Assembly: GCA_036172665.1 (NCBI GenBank)
Contig: CM069878.1
Span: 23,921,501 to 23,985,500, forward strand
DNA from: Prosopocoilus inquinatus
Lineage: Eukaryota > Arthropoda > Insecta > Coleoptera > Lucanidae
Reading direction: 5' to 3'
DNA: 64,000 nt
This document shows positions 9,870 through 21,452 of the stretch, in pieces (position 1 is the first letter of the stretch; each line of letters starts with the position of its first letter). The notes beneath the pieces were generated by a model. It saw only the letters and a list, made by a program, of their open reading frames with translations. It was not told where the DNA came from and did not search any database. The position numbers were made by a program, and so were the translations under genes.

Positions 9870-11570
9870 ATGAAAAAAGAAATTTGATATAAAAGTTACT
9901 ACAGCGTGTTCCGCTCTTATAATGCAGCACAGGCCTTATTTAGAATTCGGAGAGATAAAGATAAATTTATTCAAAAAACAATAAAAGATAGAAAGGGACG
10001 CATGTAGCCATACTTCACACTAAGGTTGGAACGCGCTACAGGTTTGGTGAAATACAGCTGAACGTTAAGTCAAAATAAAATTCAAGATAGTGGCTTTCAA
10101 AATATTGATAGCAATTCTTCAGTATTCAGTAGCATTTTCTTTACTCATTTCATGTATCAGAATCCTTATTTAAACAAAACAAAAACATTAAAAAAAGATA
10201 ATATTTTTATTTTAAATTAAGTAAGCAAGGACAAATATCAAATTTTCTTTACTTACAAAACAAATAAAACAAAAGAAAGTTATGAAAAGTGCTCAAAATG
10301 GCTGGCCATTGTTTCTTAAACACAACTGACACCGTTTTGTAATACTCCTGGTTACACTTTGAAGGATATTTTGATTAATATTATAATTATAATTCTTCAT
10401 CGTTATTGTGGTTTAAATTACTTATACTCTCTATTTTTTACTGTTAATAAATTTTTCCTAAAGTTGAATGTTTCTGCAGTTGATATTTGTCCTCACAAAA
10501 ATAGAATATCAGAAGCCTTGGTAGAGATATATTTAGTAGTTTCTCTGTACTATGCACTCACGTTGGTATAAAAAGTGAAGCCATTTTGAAAAAAATATAT
10601 AAATATATAAAATAAAATTTTGTAATAATTTTCAATTTGAGAAGCACAGGATGAGATTTAAATGTCCCGGCCGAAAACAATTTAACTTTCATTATCTGTC
10701 GTCTACAGTCGTAAATTTTTAAATGCTCCGATGATTTGTAGACCATGACCTAGCACACAGATTATTATACTATTAGGATTTTATTTTCACGGTTAAGTTT
10801 GAATGCAGATGTGATTTTATAATAGCCATAAAAGACATATTAAATTCCTCCTTATATAAAAAACTACTATCTAGTTAACTTTTATTCAACACGTAATGAA
10901 TTGTTCATTAAAATGCTACAAAACTAACTATGAAACTCCTCGACTGTTTATTATGGGAAAACATGAACACTGTCTATTGAGGTACAAATACAAAGAATTG
11001 TGCAAGAAATATGTTTTCTGAATATACCCGTACTTTGGTGTATTTAACAGGAGTATTACAAAAGGGTTTTTTTTTTTATTTTATCCTTGTTCTTAGCATA
11101 TCATTTAATTCCTCCGCACTCTGACGATTATTACATTTGAAATTCTAATTGTTGATAGTTTTTTACTGTTTGGAAACATTGAAGTAATATTCGATTTTGA
11201 CATAACCATCCGTTAACAACTCTGAGTACTCTCTCGTGGAACATGAAGTAAACCCATTTCTGCTTGTCTTTGGCAATACGTATACAAAACCCACATCCAC
11301 ACACCCATATCGCCAAGGCTGTCTTGTATCTTGAGGATTGCACTGCAAAGTTCTGTTCGAATTTTAGCTCTGATATTTTCATAAGGTGTGGCTTATCCAT
11401 CCCGAGTTTCTCATTCTTCTTCTTCTTATACGTCATTCTGCGGTTTTTCTTCTGTTCTTGCCCACAATTCTCAAACAGTGATTTTTCTTGGCCATCATAT
11501 TCCTATTCGTTACTGTCCATAATTCGGAGATATTGTTACATTTCAAAACGTGGCAACGACGCATCTCCCT
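9870..11570. other. No gene; a 16-bp inverted pair at 10335 and 11048
   Basis: AT-rich sequence. TTTTGTAATACTCCTG at 10335-10350 recurs inverted at 11048-11063, with weaker similarity continuing inward for about 25 bp, which may mark a 730 bp decayed DNA element. No open frame with recognisable motifs. Frames at 11131-11626 on both strands overlap one another and look like chance. Confidence 0.4.
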
Positions 11571-11639
11571 CGAGTTTCGTGTTCATCTGGCAGCACTGTA
11601 TGCCGTTGCTTCTCCGCATTTTCTGACCAAATATGGGTC

Positions 11640-12437
11640 ACGAGTAACTTCATTGGTTATCGAGGTATTAAAGCCGTATTTGACCTTTAAGCTGATTGGC
11701 TGGTATTCTTAGCTCGCCGATGCCTTCCGCTTTTACCTATTACACTTGATTGTTTGCTTTCGCCGGCTAAAGGTGTTTTGTTTGTGCTGTGAATTTAACG
11801 GAGCTTTTGCTGGAATTTAGCAGAAAAGCTTATCTACGGTTGTGCCGGAATCTTCTCTTACACCACCAGCGAGTTTTGGGGTATTTTAAAGCCTCATCCG
11901 AAGCCTGAGCTGTTTGTAAACTCAGGTAAATTTAGGAATCACATGTGGCCATTATGGACGCTAACGCTTTTCTTTCTTTTTCCAGGCTTTTACTTTTACT
12001 TTCGGTTTCATTTTACTTGCGACTTTTAGAGTCACTTTCAGACTGAGTTGCAATTGCAGCTGCAGTTTTAATATTGTGTCATCCACACGAATCGAATTTT
12101 TACCGAGACGGACTCGCCATCTCCTGGGCTGACGTCGAAACTCTCCCGCTCACGAATCATTGTCACCAAGTGTCACTGCCCCACAGACTCCACTCCGGGG
12201 AATAAACTGAACATAACCTGACAAATTTGATGTTCGATTTCGTGGAGTTAACCATGTTTTAAAATTATGAATAAATTATTTTTTTTTTATTGAATCTTGT
12301 AGACTAACAAAGCACGAATTTTGTGGATTTATGAGTTTTGTTTGCAACCTTCTGCAAACACCGAGTCGGTCCGGGGACGCTGACGAGGTGCTTTTAAGCA
12401 ATCAGCTTGGGTTGAGTCCATACTGGCGCCCGAATAC
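11640..12437 (+). other. LTR-like sequence ending at a primer-binding-site-like motif
   Basis: A less AT-rich stretch ends ..GAGTCCA (12420), followed after TAC by TGGCGCCCGAATAC (12424-12437). TGGCGCCCGAA matches the start of primer-binding sites complementary to tRNA-Lys used by many retroelements. Upstream are AATAAACTG (12202) and AATAAATTATT (12268), usable as polyadenylation signals. This suggests a 5' LTR plus leader whose internal region was lost; only about 270 bp follow before the next element. The left end of the LTR is not determined. Confidence 0.45.
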
Positions 12438-13315
12438 TTTACCATCAAAATATTACCCACCTCCATTCTCGCTGTAGCTAGCCGATGGAAAAAGCTGGTG
12501 AAAGACCCAACGCAGTCTTTAAATTAGAGGCTATTCGTTTTAGAGTAAATTCGGTGACAATATCCTGTTCTTATTTAACATAAGTCAATCGGTGTAATTG
12601 TATTCTCGACATCCTTGTGTTTTGCTATTGTGCCGCTTGAATGGTTGATCATTCTTCTACCCCTTCTCCTCCTAATCTTATATAGTTGCCGCTTCACTAT
12701 TGAAATACTGGGTGTCTCATAACGTACGGAGGAGATTGAAAGGGCAGCTGTGGATCGTCAAAATAAAAGTTTCTTCTTAATTTTGACCAAAACCCAATAA
12801 TAAGACAGTTACAGCAGCTTAACTTTCTTAATATCTTCTTTAATTTACACCTGTAGCTTCTTAATTAATAAAAATTATTCATTCATAAAATGTCCATGTT
12901 AATTGTTTCCTAGTTTTGTTTTTAATTAGTAGGCGGTGCACAACGACATGAAAACTCGTTTTTGGGCATTAAAGAAAAAATGAAATAATAATGTTTATTG
13001 GTTCAAAAAAAAGTAACCAAATGGTTCTAGATCAGCAGTCCCAAAAGGATATGCTGCTCTTCCTCTAAAACCTTTAGGTTAAATGTAAATACAAATAAAT
13101 ACATTGTAAAAAACAGCAGTAAACAAAAATGACAAATATGATAGATTAATAAGAGATTAAGTATTAGTTCACATAAATATTTCTGAGTAAGCTATTGTAC
13201 ACAATGAATACAAATAATACAAAAATCAAATATCTTTGAGAAATACATATACTGAGTTAAGAATCAGAATAATAGCCAGAGCACAAACTACCAAGAAGTC
13301 ACCAAAAAGGTAGAG

Positions 13316-14430
13316 TTATTGAAAACGAAGCAACATCTGACGCCTGAAAGATGAAACTGTACAAGATTTAAGATTAACAGGAATATTATTATAAGTTTTA
13401 AGTATATTGTACGTAAACGATCTGTGATGAAGAGAAGTATGATGCGCAGGAGGCGTAAGTAAACCTTTATTCATAATATTTATATTATGAACTGACGTTC
13501 TGAAAGAAATTTTATCGTAAAGGTAAGGAGATATTTCACTTTGTATAATTTTATAGAAAAATACAGCAGAGTGCAACTGACGTCGTTGGATCATATTTAA
13601 CCAATTTGCCCTTGCAAGAAAATGTGAGGTATGGTCCCTACGCCTAAGGCCGTATATAAAACGCAAACAAGAATTTTGGACTTTCTGAATTCTGGATATG
13701 TTGACACTATCCAAGCACGGACCGTAGATCACATCGCCAGAATTGAACTGCGAGAGTACTAAAGAGTTGCATAACATTTTGCGAGCGTCCATGTTCAGGA
13801 ATTCTTTGCTGTTGTAATTTACTTACATGTGTTTTAAATCTCAGATTTGTGTCAACATAAAGACCCAAATTTTTAGCGCAATCAGTAATTACTAAAGATG
13901 TGTCTTTAACACATATATTTATTTTATTTACTATTGTACTGCGCGCCTTATTTCTGCCAAATACAAGTGCACAACATTTATTACTATTTACTGCTAAGCA
14001 ATGATCTGCGGAAGTAGTGATAATTTGATCCAAATCAGAGTTAATTTGTGTAATAGCTTCATTAATATTACTTAGATCAAAATGATGCAGAAGTTGAGTG
14101 TCATCGGCATAAAGTTGACATTTACAGAATTCAAGGTTATTGAAAATAAAACTAGTGTAAATTGAATATAGAATTGGCCCGAGGATACTTCCCTGAGGAA
14201 CTCCCGATTTATGTTCTTGAGATATTTACTTAGTATTTTTGTACACGACTTTTTGGAACCTATTCAATAAGTAACTACTGAAAAATGCAACTGCCGAATC
14301 GCTAAGACCAATGTAATGAAGAATGGATAAAAGTAATATGGTCAACCCTGTCAAAAGCCTTTGAAAAATCAAGTAGAACTAACACCGTTATTTTATTCTC
14401 ATCTATAGCTTTACAAATATCATCAATGAT
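13316..14430 (-). pseudogene. Non-LTR reverse transcriptase, catalytic and C-terminal part
   Basis: On the minus strand: ITVLVLLDFSKAFDRVDH (about 14390-14340, first catalytic Asp motif), HKSGVPQGSILGPIL (about 14205-14160), CQLYADDTQLLHHFD (14120-14075, catalytic YADD), then NSNKCCALVFGRNK and NLGLYVDTNLRFKTHV. The C-terminal part contains DVIYGPCLDSVN, VQNSCLRFIYGLRRRD and HHTSLHHRSF. A frameshift near 13795 and an in-frame stop near 14226 break the frame. Target-primed reverse transcription is the known role of this family. The catalytic Asp pair is intact but the gene is dead. Confidence 0.88.
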
Positions 14431-14433
14431 GTA

Positions 14434-15156
14434 TTAGCATTTCCTACACCCATCTCTTACCTTTCTCTTTCTATTCATGATTTTCTCTTTGACACAGCAA
14501 TTTTTTCACTTTTCAGTATTATTCCTGAATAGTGTGCTATGAAAATTTAACAAACTGAGGTTTTTTAAATTAATTTTTGACTGTAATTTCAATTTCATTT
14601 TAAAAACCGACAAATAATATTTCAATACACATCTATCACCTGAACTTTTTGTTTATATATGCCGCATGTATTAGAATTCTTGGTATGACTATATACACAT
14701 TTACAAAGAGAAATTTACACTTACAATACAACATTTTATGAAAACTAATAAATAAATCAGAAATATTAAAAATAATACACAAATTGTTGATTATAATATT
14801 GGCTCTAAGTTGTCCTCGGCTATTATTTATTAGTAATAACTTTCTACTGTATCTAAGTAATAACGCATTTTCCTCAATATAACAACTTTTTTTATTAACT
14901 TCTTGAATTGTCGACTTTTGTTATCATCAAATACATTTAATATGTCTGTGTTTGATTATTCATTTTTTTGTTCTTCGTAGCGATTAAATTGTTTTTCTTT
15001 TATTCCTACCAGACGGATGATTTCAAAAATTATAGTTTCTCTAGTCTTCATAGCTCACTATTTAAAAATAATACCGAAAAATGGAAAAAAATTACGTGTT
15101 AAAAAGAAATCATCGATAACGAGTGAACTATAGGAGATAGGTGCAGGGAATGCTAA
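14434..15156. mobile_element. TA-flanked MITE inside the LINE (723 bp)
   Basis: Terminal repeats TTAGCATTTCCTACACCCAT (14434) and, inverted, TTAGCATTCCCTGCACCTAT (to 15156) are about 85% alike over 28 bp. TA lies outside both (14432-14433 and 15157-15158). No coding potential; interior AT-rich. It lies directly at the point where the LINE RT breaks off. Confidence 0.7.
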
Positions 15157-15159
15157 TAC

Positions 15160-16685
15160 AGTACGAAAGAATATTTAATCCTAAGTCACTAGGTATAAAA
15201 ATATACTAGGCGCTCCATTAAAAAAATACTTTTCGACAGTTGAAATCAGTTCGAATAAAAGTTACTTTTCAACCAGCCTGTAAGCAATCAAGTGCAAAAC
15301 TTGATATGATCTGAAAGAATGTTGCTGTAGTCTACTACAGGCCAAAAATGGGCATCATGGTTTTTGTTGCACAAAGATGGCAGTATCATAATCAAGGTTC
15401 TGCAAGTCCGAGTTATTAAAAAAAAATGAAAATATCTCGGAAACTGCAAAATATGAAACAGAAATTCAAAGGAGAAGTCCGTAAACTTTTAAAGAAAGGG
15501 TTGCCTGAATCTCTTTGTATAGAGTTCCAAAAATAGTAAATTGTAGCATTAAAAAAAATTAAAACAGACCCAAAATAAACGGTCTAAACATTAGGTACAA
15601 AAGGTACGGTCCCTGCACTTGCGATGGATCCACGCGTATGCCTCGCACAAGATTAATAACATATATATAAAAGAAAAATGCATCTTGAATTCCAGAAGGG
15701 GAGGGTGTAGCCTGAAAGGCCGAGCACACAATACAAAGAGATTAAATAATTAATTAAATAAACGTGGCAGATCAACAAATAACAGCAAAAGGACAATTAA
15801 TAACAATCATCCAAACACCCGAAACTGAATAAATCAAACGGTCGGTCTCTTTCGGTGAGTTTCCGTAAAAACAAAGAGGAGGGAAAGGATAAGATATAAA
15901 GAAAAATAGAGGCAAACTTATCGTAGGTCCAAGGGTCCAACACGGTGGCGGTGGTAGTTTTCGCAGAAGAGCGGTTAATCCTAACTAGGACAGCTTCCAA
16001 GGAAGACCCGCCTGACGTAACTTTTCGCCCAAGAGTACCCCAAGCAGTCGGCGAAAGAAATGTCTGCGGCGTACAGGGGAGGTCGGTCTCGAACCATTAC
16101 TTTTGACCAAGGGGAAATCGCTAAATTAAGAAAGCAAACTTAAATAACGTAAAACACGAAAGAGAGGTCAAAACATACTCACGTCCCTCGACGTTCTTCA
16201 AAATACCTTCAAAAAAAGCGAGGAAAACGTGGCATTACAAAATGGCGGCGTCAATCAACGACCCCACGAGGTGCGGCCAGGAGGATCCTTTTGCTTCAAA
16301 ACAATGGAGTAAAACCTCCCAAATATCAAAGGGGAGAAATAAAATTCCAAGCAGATCGCCGAACACACAATCCAAAACGTGAATTTTAAATTCTACAAAA
16401 AATCGGCACGGTTTCTCCCCAGGAGCCTTCAAGACACCTCGATTCGAAGCTGATTTCTACGCCTTCACACACGGAAACATTTCAGAAAACTTCTTCGCCC
16501 CTCAAGAGCGTCGACGGGCGCAACCCAACCAATTATGCACGAAAAGAGAGACAAGGAAGGCTTTAATGCAACACAGACAGATCAAAAACGTAACGAGGAA
16601 CAAGCCTAAGATCCGTAAAGAAAAGAAACCAGAAAGAAAACGAAATGTAAAACGAGAGATCACCACTTCCACCGTACACTTGTCC
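15160..16685. other. Unidentified insertion with GC-richer half
   Basis: This segment separates the two RT blocks of the LINE. From about 15600 to 16680 it is clearly less AT-rich than its surroundings, with several CpG-containing stretches (for example 15990-16110 and 16235-16290), and resembles an LTR or untranslated leader read leftward. The short minus-strand frames at 15797-16729 show no known motif. At 15190-15210 is a small palindrome, CTAGGTATAAAAATATACTAG. I cannot name the element. Confidence 0.4.
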
Positions 16686-16689
16686 AGGA

Positions 16690-17325
16690 CGGTAGAGAGA
16701 GTGCAGTTGTGCAACTGAAAACGGGGCAAAAACCTGATTGAAAGGATGGCAGCAGTTGAAATTTATTTAAATGTAAACTTAATTGATCCAATACACGCTT
16801 TTCTACTAATTTAGATATAACAAGTAATATTCTAATGGGTCTAAGATCTTTATATTCATGGGGTTCGGAAACTTTTGCCAAAGGCAAGACTTATGCTTCT
16901 TTCCAACGTTCAGGACAGACATTATTCAATAAGCAGAAATTGACAATATAAGTAATATACGGAATTAAGAAAACACAACACAAACGGAGCATATGTGCAT
17001 TGATTTCGTCCGATACACATGCTTTTGTTTTAATACTATTAAGTTGTTTGTAAATTACCTTTTCAGAAACGATTTTAAGTGTAAAAAGGTCAGAAAAGTC
17101 CATAGCTGTAGAAGTCTTGTAAAAATTATTTAAATTAGGATTCGGGCTTCGAATATTGCCGGAATTCAAAAAATAAGTATTTAAATTGTTAACATCACAT
17201 AGGTGAGTAGGTAATTCAACAGAGCGCTTTTTAGTGTATATGTTTAAATCTCGGAGATCTTTCCAAACTTCTTGCGGTGTATTATGTTGCAGGCTGTAGT
17301 TAACGTAGTCACTACATATAGGCAT
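16690..17325 (-). pseudogene. Non-LTR reverse transcriptase, N-terminal part
   Basis: Minus-strand frame with YITYIVNFCLLNNVCPERWK (to about 16895), one stop, then PLAKVSEPHEYKDLRPIRIL, VISKLVEKRVLDQLS and LPSFQSGFCPVFSCTTAL. In non-LTR RTs the order W(K)xAxxxPxxK...YRPIxLLxxxxKxxExxxxxRL...QxGFRxxxST is the start of the RT domain. It joins logically to the block ending near 14430. Only one stop codon interrupts about 210 codons, so decay is modest. Confidence 0.85.
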
Positions 17326-17609
17326 AACTTTAACGTGACTACATTTTTTTAAATAGTTGTTTATTGTAAAGTAGTGTTCAATTAACTCATAAATGTAAAA
17401 TATTACTACAGGAAGTAACTTTTGTTTGTTAATTAATTTCGCTTTAAACTCTTCTAACTTTTTAGTTATTGCGTTTTTACCAAAAATGCAGGTATTAATA
17501 AAGACTCTTTAATTTGATCTCCCCTAGCTACCCTTTTAATCTCCTCCGTAGGTTATGAGACACCCAGTATTTTAATTTAGGATTGTTTTCTTTAATAATT
17601 TTCATTTAA

Positions 17610-18000
17610 ATTACCAGTTTATTTTTCTGGCTAGCGTAGAAGACCCCTGTACCCCTACTTGCGTTCTTCATTGTTTGTCTCATTACCTCGTCCGATATTA
17701 TCAAGAGTAGCAGTGGCGAGAACATATATCCCTGTTTTACTCCTTTGCCGACTTTGAATTCTTGCGGTATAGTAAATCTTCATCAATTTCTCCAATGATT
17801 CTATCAAGATGTAAATCCTCTCCAGTTATATTTAGATTATCTTTTTTTGCTACTGTCATAATTTCGCACACATTCTAGTCTTTCCAATGTTTTTTTTTTC
17901 TTTTTACCAGAGTTTGATAAATAATTGTGGGAGGATTTCAGCAGTGGCACATTCATCAGCTTCCATTAAAAACTCATTTACTTCGTTCAAATGATTCAAC
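17610..18000 (-). pseudogene. Second non-LTR RT lineage, fragment
   Basis: Minus strand: ADECATAEILPQLFIKLW (about 17970-17915) followed, after degraded sequence, by FKVGKGVKQGYMFSPLLLLI and SDEVMRQTMKNASRGTG (about 17755-17660). The GVKQGC.LSPLLF..(I)D..MR pattern is typical of the endonuclease-RT proteins of R2/RTE-like or related LINEs and differs from the VPQGS form of the neighbouring element. Catalytic YxDD not seen. It lies just outside the right end of MITE copy 1. Confidence 0.65.
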
Positions 18001-20535
18001 ATTGAAGGCCTTTTACTGACAAGGTTTAAATCAAATTTATTTATTCTGACCATCTGTATCACTTGACTCTCAAAGTTCTTGTAAAACGTAATGAATGATA
18101 TTTGATTATTAAGTTACAATTTGTTTTTGTTGCAGAACGTTTAATTTAGTTCTCATTTGCTAACTCTTGACGTCCTGTAGAAAATTTCGCTTCTTTTTCT
18201 GTTTTTGACTTGCAGTTGTCCTTTTCTGCTTTTGATTACTAACTTTAATTCGATTTGCTATGGCTGCTAATTTTCCTGCAATTGATTATCTAATAATTCT
18301 ACATCGCTAAAATCTGTTAACAGTTACAAATCTGTAGAATAGTTTATAGTGAGGATGGAAGCAACGAACTGCGATTAAATAGATTTATTCAACGTTCTTA
18401 TTGACAAACGTCTCAAAAAATGCAATGACATTTATTATGTGTACTCGAATTATGTTTTTTTTTTTCAAAAAAACTATAGCGACACTACAAATCTGTAGAA
18501 GATTTGTGATTTATAGTCTTACCCTTTTTAACAAATCTTCATCTTTTGAGTCCCTGGATCTGGTATGGAGTGAAAATAAGTAGAGCTTCCATGCTTAACC
18601 TTATAGAACACTGACATTCCTCCTCATCGCCTGGCTATACAACGACTTTCTTCATTCTGATAATTAACAAGACGTTAAATCCGCTGAATTCGTCGTAAAA
18701 CACAAAGAATGTTATTGCTCCTAAAGTATGTGCATCCTTATTGTTAAACGTTGCCACATTACTCATTTTTCCAGAGCGGCGTCCTTCAAGAGGAATCGTG
18801 ACAATTTTCATTACACTTTCAATATTTTTGCCGGGGCAATATAAAATGTATACAATTACGGTTAGATATTGTTACACCGAGCAACAAATTGAATACGGAG
18901 TTATCGAACGGATCTCGATAATAAAATATCATACGAACGTATTGACTTTAAAACAATGCACTCGGGAACGCAGTGACTTCGGATTTATTACTACAATTTT
19001 GCAACGAGCACGTCTCTCCTGAAGAATATCGTAATTTATGTAAGGCGAACGTTTTGTTATAAAAGCAGCCAAACATGGTTTTTAACTTAATGTCAACTCT
19101 TAGGCGAAGATTCTTGCAAAACGAAGATGATCCCAATGATATAGTGCACAGGAATGCTGGACTCGTGAATGTGTCGGATTTAATTAGGTTAGTTTTTGAT
19201 TAAATCATGACTCAATTACGTACGCTACTGGCAGGTGAACAATTCCTCGGCAGTTCCATTGTGTTAAAGTCACACGTGTTCATTCCGGTTTTGATCTAGT
19301 GACTGAGTATCCTTATAGCATCGAAGTTCGCGTGTGGCAGATTGTATTCAATTCAGGCATTCGCATTCTTACAGTTATTATGACAAAGAAATGGCAGACA
19401 TCCTTTAATTATCTCTATTCAGATGAAAGGCGTTCAGATTTCGAAAAATGTTCTAATGTAAAGGTGAACTTAAAGAGCAAATATTCTTCACGCTGTACTG
19501 CACTGATTGATGGATCATATTGTTTAAAGTCATGCAGTTTCATGTTCCTGTTCAATTTTCAAAAACACAAATTTTGCATGTGATTAGGTTTTTCCTTCTG
19601 AATTTTATGTTCGATTTAATAATAAAATAATAATAATAAATTGATTTTAGTTATCGTCAGTATTGTATTGTTTATACTTATCAACATTGTCGTCTTACTA
19701 ACAGATATCACATGGCTTTCGAAACCATCCACTTTCGAGAATTATGTCGCCACAATAACGTAATAACTATAATTGCAGCTATTATCTTCAGAGATGCATG
19801 TTATAGAGTTAATGCTACGAAGTCTATTTAAAATTGATGAAGTTCCGTTTGAGTGATACGTAAGTTAATGTTCCGTTTCGAAATAATACATTAGTTTAAG
19901 CTCATCTTACGTAGCGTAGGTGTAACCGTTTAATTTAATTGGAAACTTGAAGCCGTTATTCGCCTGCCTTGTTGACCATTCGGAAAATTGTCGGAATGTG
20001 TAGTAAATTAAATCACTGAGATTCTGCATGATCCTTGTAATGAGATTTAAATTGTGTAACTTTATTATTTTCTAACGAGCTTTCACAACAGGTGAACATA
20101 GAAACAAACACTAGGAATGCACCTTTTGTCAGGCTTGTAATTGTAGTAATTCATTCCAAGTGTTAAAAACAATTTCACTTCTCGATTTTATTGAAGGCTT
20201 AAAGAACTGGTTAATTAAAAAAAGATATTGTCGACAGTGACAAATTAAGACGGATCTTTCACTGTTTGGATGTGATTCTTCGATTCACAACATGAACTGA
20301 AAATGATGATGAAAAGAAAAAAAAACCGTATTATGAATTGCATGCATTACACAAGCTATTCCAAAGGAAATCTTTAAAAAAATAATATAAATACGTCTAA
20401 TCAATTATAGTAACTAAAAAGTCAACGAAAAGGAAAAGATATACAAAGAATAAAAAAGATTAAATATTAATTGAATAATGAGGTGTAAAAGTTGAGAATA
20501 AGTTATAAATAATAATCGACGAAGTAAGGTAGGAA
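18001..20535. other. No gene seen
   Basis: AT-rich sequence with only short chance frames (60-94 codons at 18401, 18741, 18948 and 19299). No inverted repeats or motifs stood out. Confidence 0.5.
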
Positions 20536-21444
20536 CAGTGTTGTTAAAGATACATTTCTAATAGTATCTAGATACAGATACAGATACTTTTTCCGGAAAA
20601 TATGTAGTTACAGATACAGATACAGATACAAAATGTATCTGCAGTTTATCAAGATACTTGCAAGTGTAAAATTCAATAACCTATGCAGTAGTGGAGCTAC
20701 GGTATTATTTGCGATCCAAATCTTTTTTTGTGAAACTTGACGAAGTTTTCGTATTAATGTGTGATTAATGTACACACTAAAATCTGTGATAATTTTCACA
20801 ATATTTTTCAGCAGTATGTCTTTTTAAATAGAAAATTTATCTTTGTAATTAAGTTGATCAATAAACTGATAAGTAATTACCTGGTTTTGTATGAAACCAA
20901 GTCAAGTCAACGTAAAATATAAAGTTATCAACAGAAATGACTCTACTTTCGTATCAGACAAGTTAAATGTCAAATGAATCTAGGATCCTTAGTTGCAACC
21001 TTGTTGTAGCTAAGAGAGCGTTCCCATAATCAAGAAAAGTTGATAAAATCAAGAATACAGTCTTTTCCTTTTGATTTTCTACTTTTGTCAATTATCTTTC
21101 CCAATTTTTAAAATAATTTTCAAGTTTCTGAACTATCAAATCGCATTTTAAATAGAAGAGACATTTGACAAACTGGAAAACATAATTAATAAGAGGGGAA
21201 AATCAAAAGAAAGAGACTGTAAAATCAGAGGTTGTATTTCCGCCAAGGTCTGCTGTTTCTACGGAAGTTCAAAATGTATCTAAAATGTATCTTAGTATCT
21301 CAAATGAATAGATACTCTGTAATTGTATCTAGATGCAGATACAGTTACATTTTTTTTAGTAGTATCTGAGATATTTATCTAGATACTCAAAAAGTATTTA
21401 GATACTGTATCTAGATACTTGCATCTAGATACTTAACAACACTG
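20536..21444. mobile_element. hAT-type non-autonomous element with GTATCTAGATAC repeats
   Basis: Ends are CAGTGTTGTTAAAGATACA (20536) and, inverted, CAGTGTTGTTAAGTATCTAG (to 21444). Flanking octamers are GGTAGGAA and AGTAGGAA, an 8 bp target duplication with one mismatch, diagnostic of hAT elements. Subterminal regions (20560-20650 and 21270-21435) are packed with GTATCTAGATAC/CAGATA units, likely transposase-binding repeats as known for hAT elements. The 909 bp contain no transposase; a 63-codon minus-strand frame at 20608-20799 is unrecognised. Confidence 0.85.
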
Positions 21445-21452
21445 AGTAGGAA

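Larger units (their letters stand above)
12986..17327 (-). mobile_element. Non-LTR retrotransposon, 5'-truncated, with insertions
   Basis: RT sequence reads leftward in two blocks, 17325-16690 and 14430-13316, which are consecutive parts of one RT domain. The 3' end carries AATAAACATTATTATTTC near 12986, an ATT-type tail abutting MITE sequence. The 5' end near 17327 lies within the RT upstream region, so the element is 5'-truncated as usual for LINEs. The two RT blocks are separated by 2.2 kb of later insertions (14434-15156 and about 15160-16685). Motifs fit the CR1/Jockey-type superfamily; the clade is unresolved. Confidence 0.85.
12708..17567. mobile_element. MITE family A (CTGGGTGTCTCA), copy 1, split by a LINE
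   Basis: Ends are CTGGGTGTCTCATAACGTAC (12708) and its inverse (to 17567), with TA duplicated at 12706-12707 and 17568-17569. The left piece 12708 to about 12985 aligns with the right half of the intact copy at 24946-25572 in reverse, and the right piece about 17328-17567 aligns with its left half. The 4.3 kb between them is a non-LTR retrotransposon. TA duplication suggests mobilisation by a Tc1-mariner-type transposase. A third copy is at 58206-58675. Confidence 0.9.

Noticed and set aside
20560..21435. CRISPR-like regularly repeated GTATCTAGATAC units
   Set aside because: Spacing is irregular, units overlap, and the arrays lie inside a hAT element with an 8 bp duplication. No cas genes; the genome is eukaryotic.
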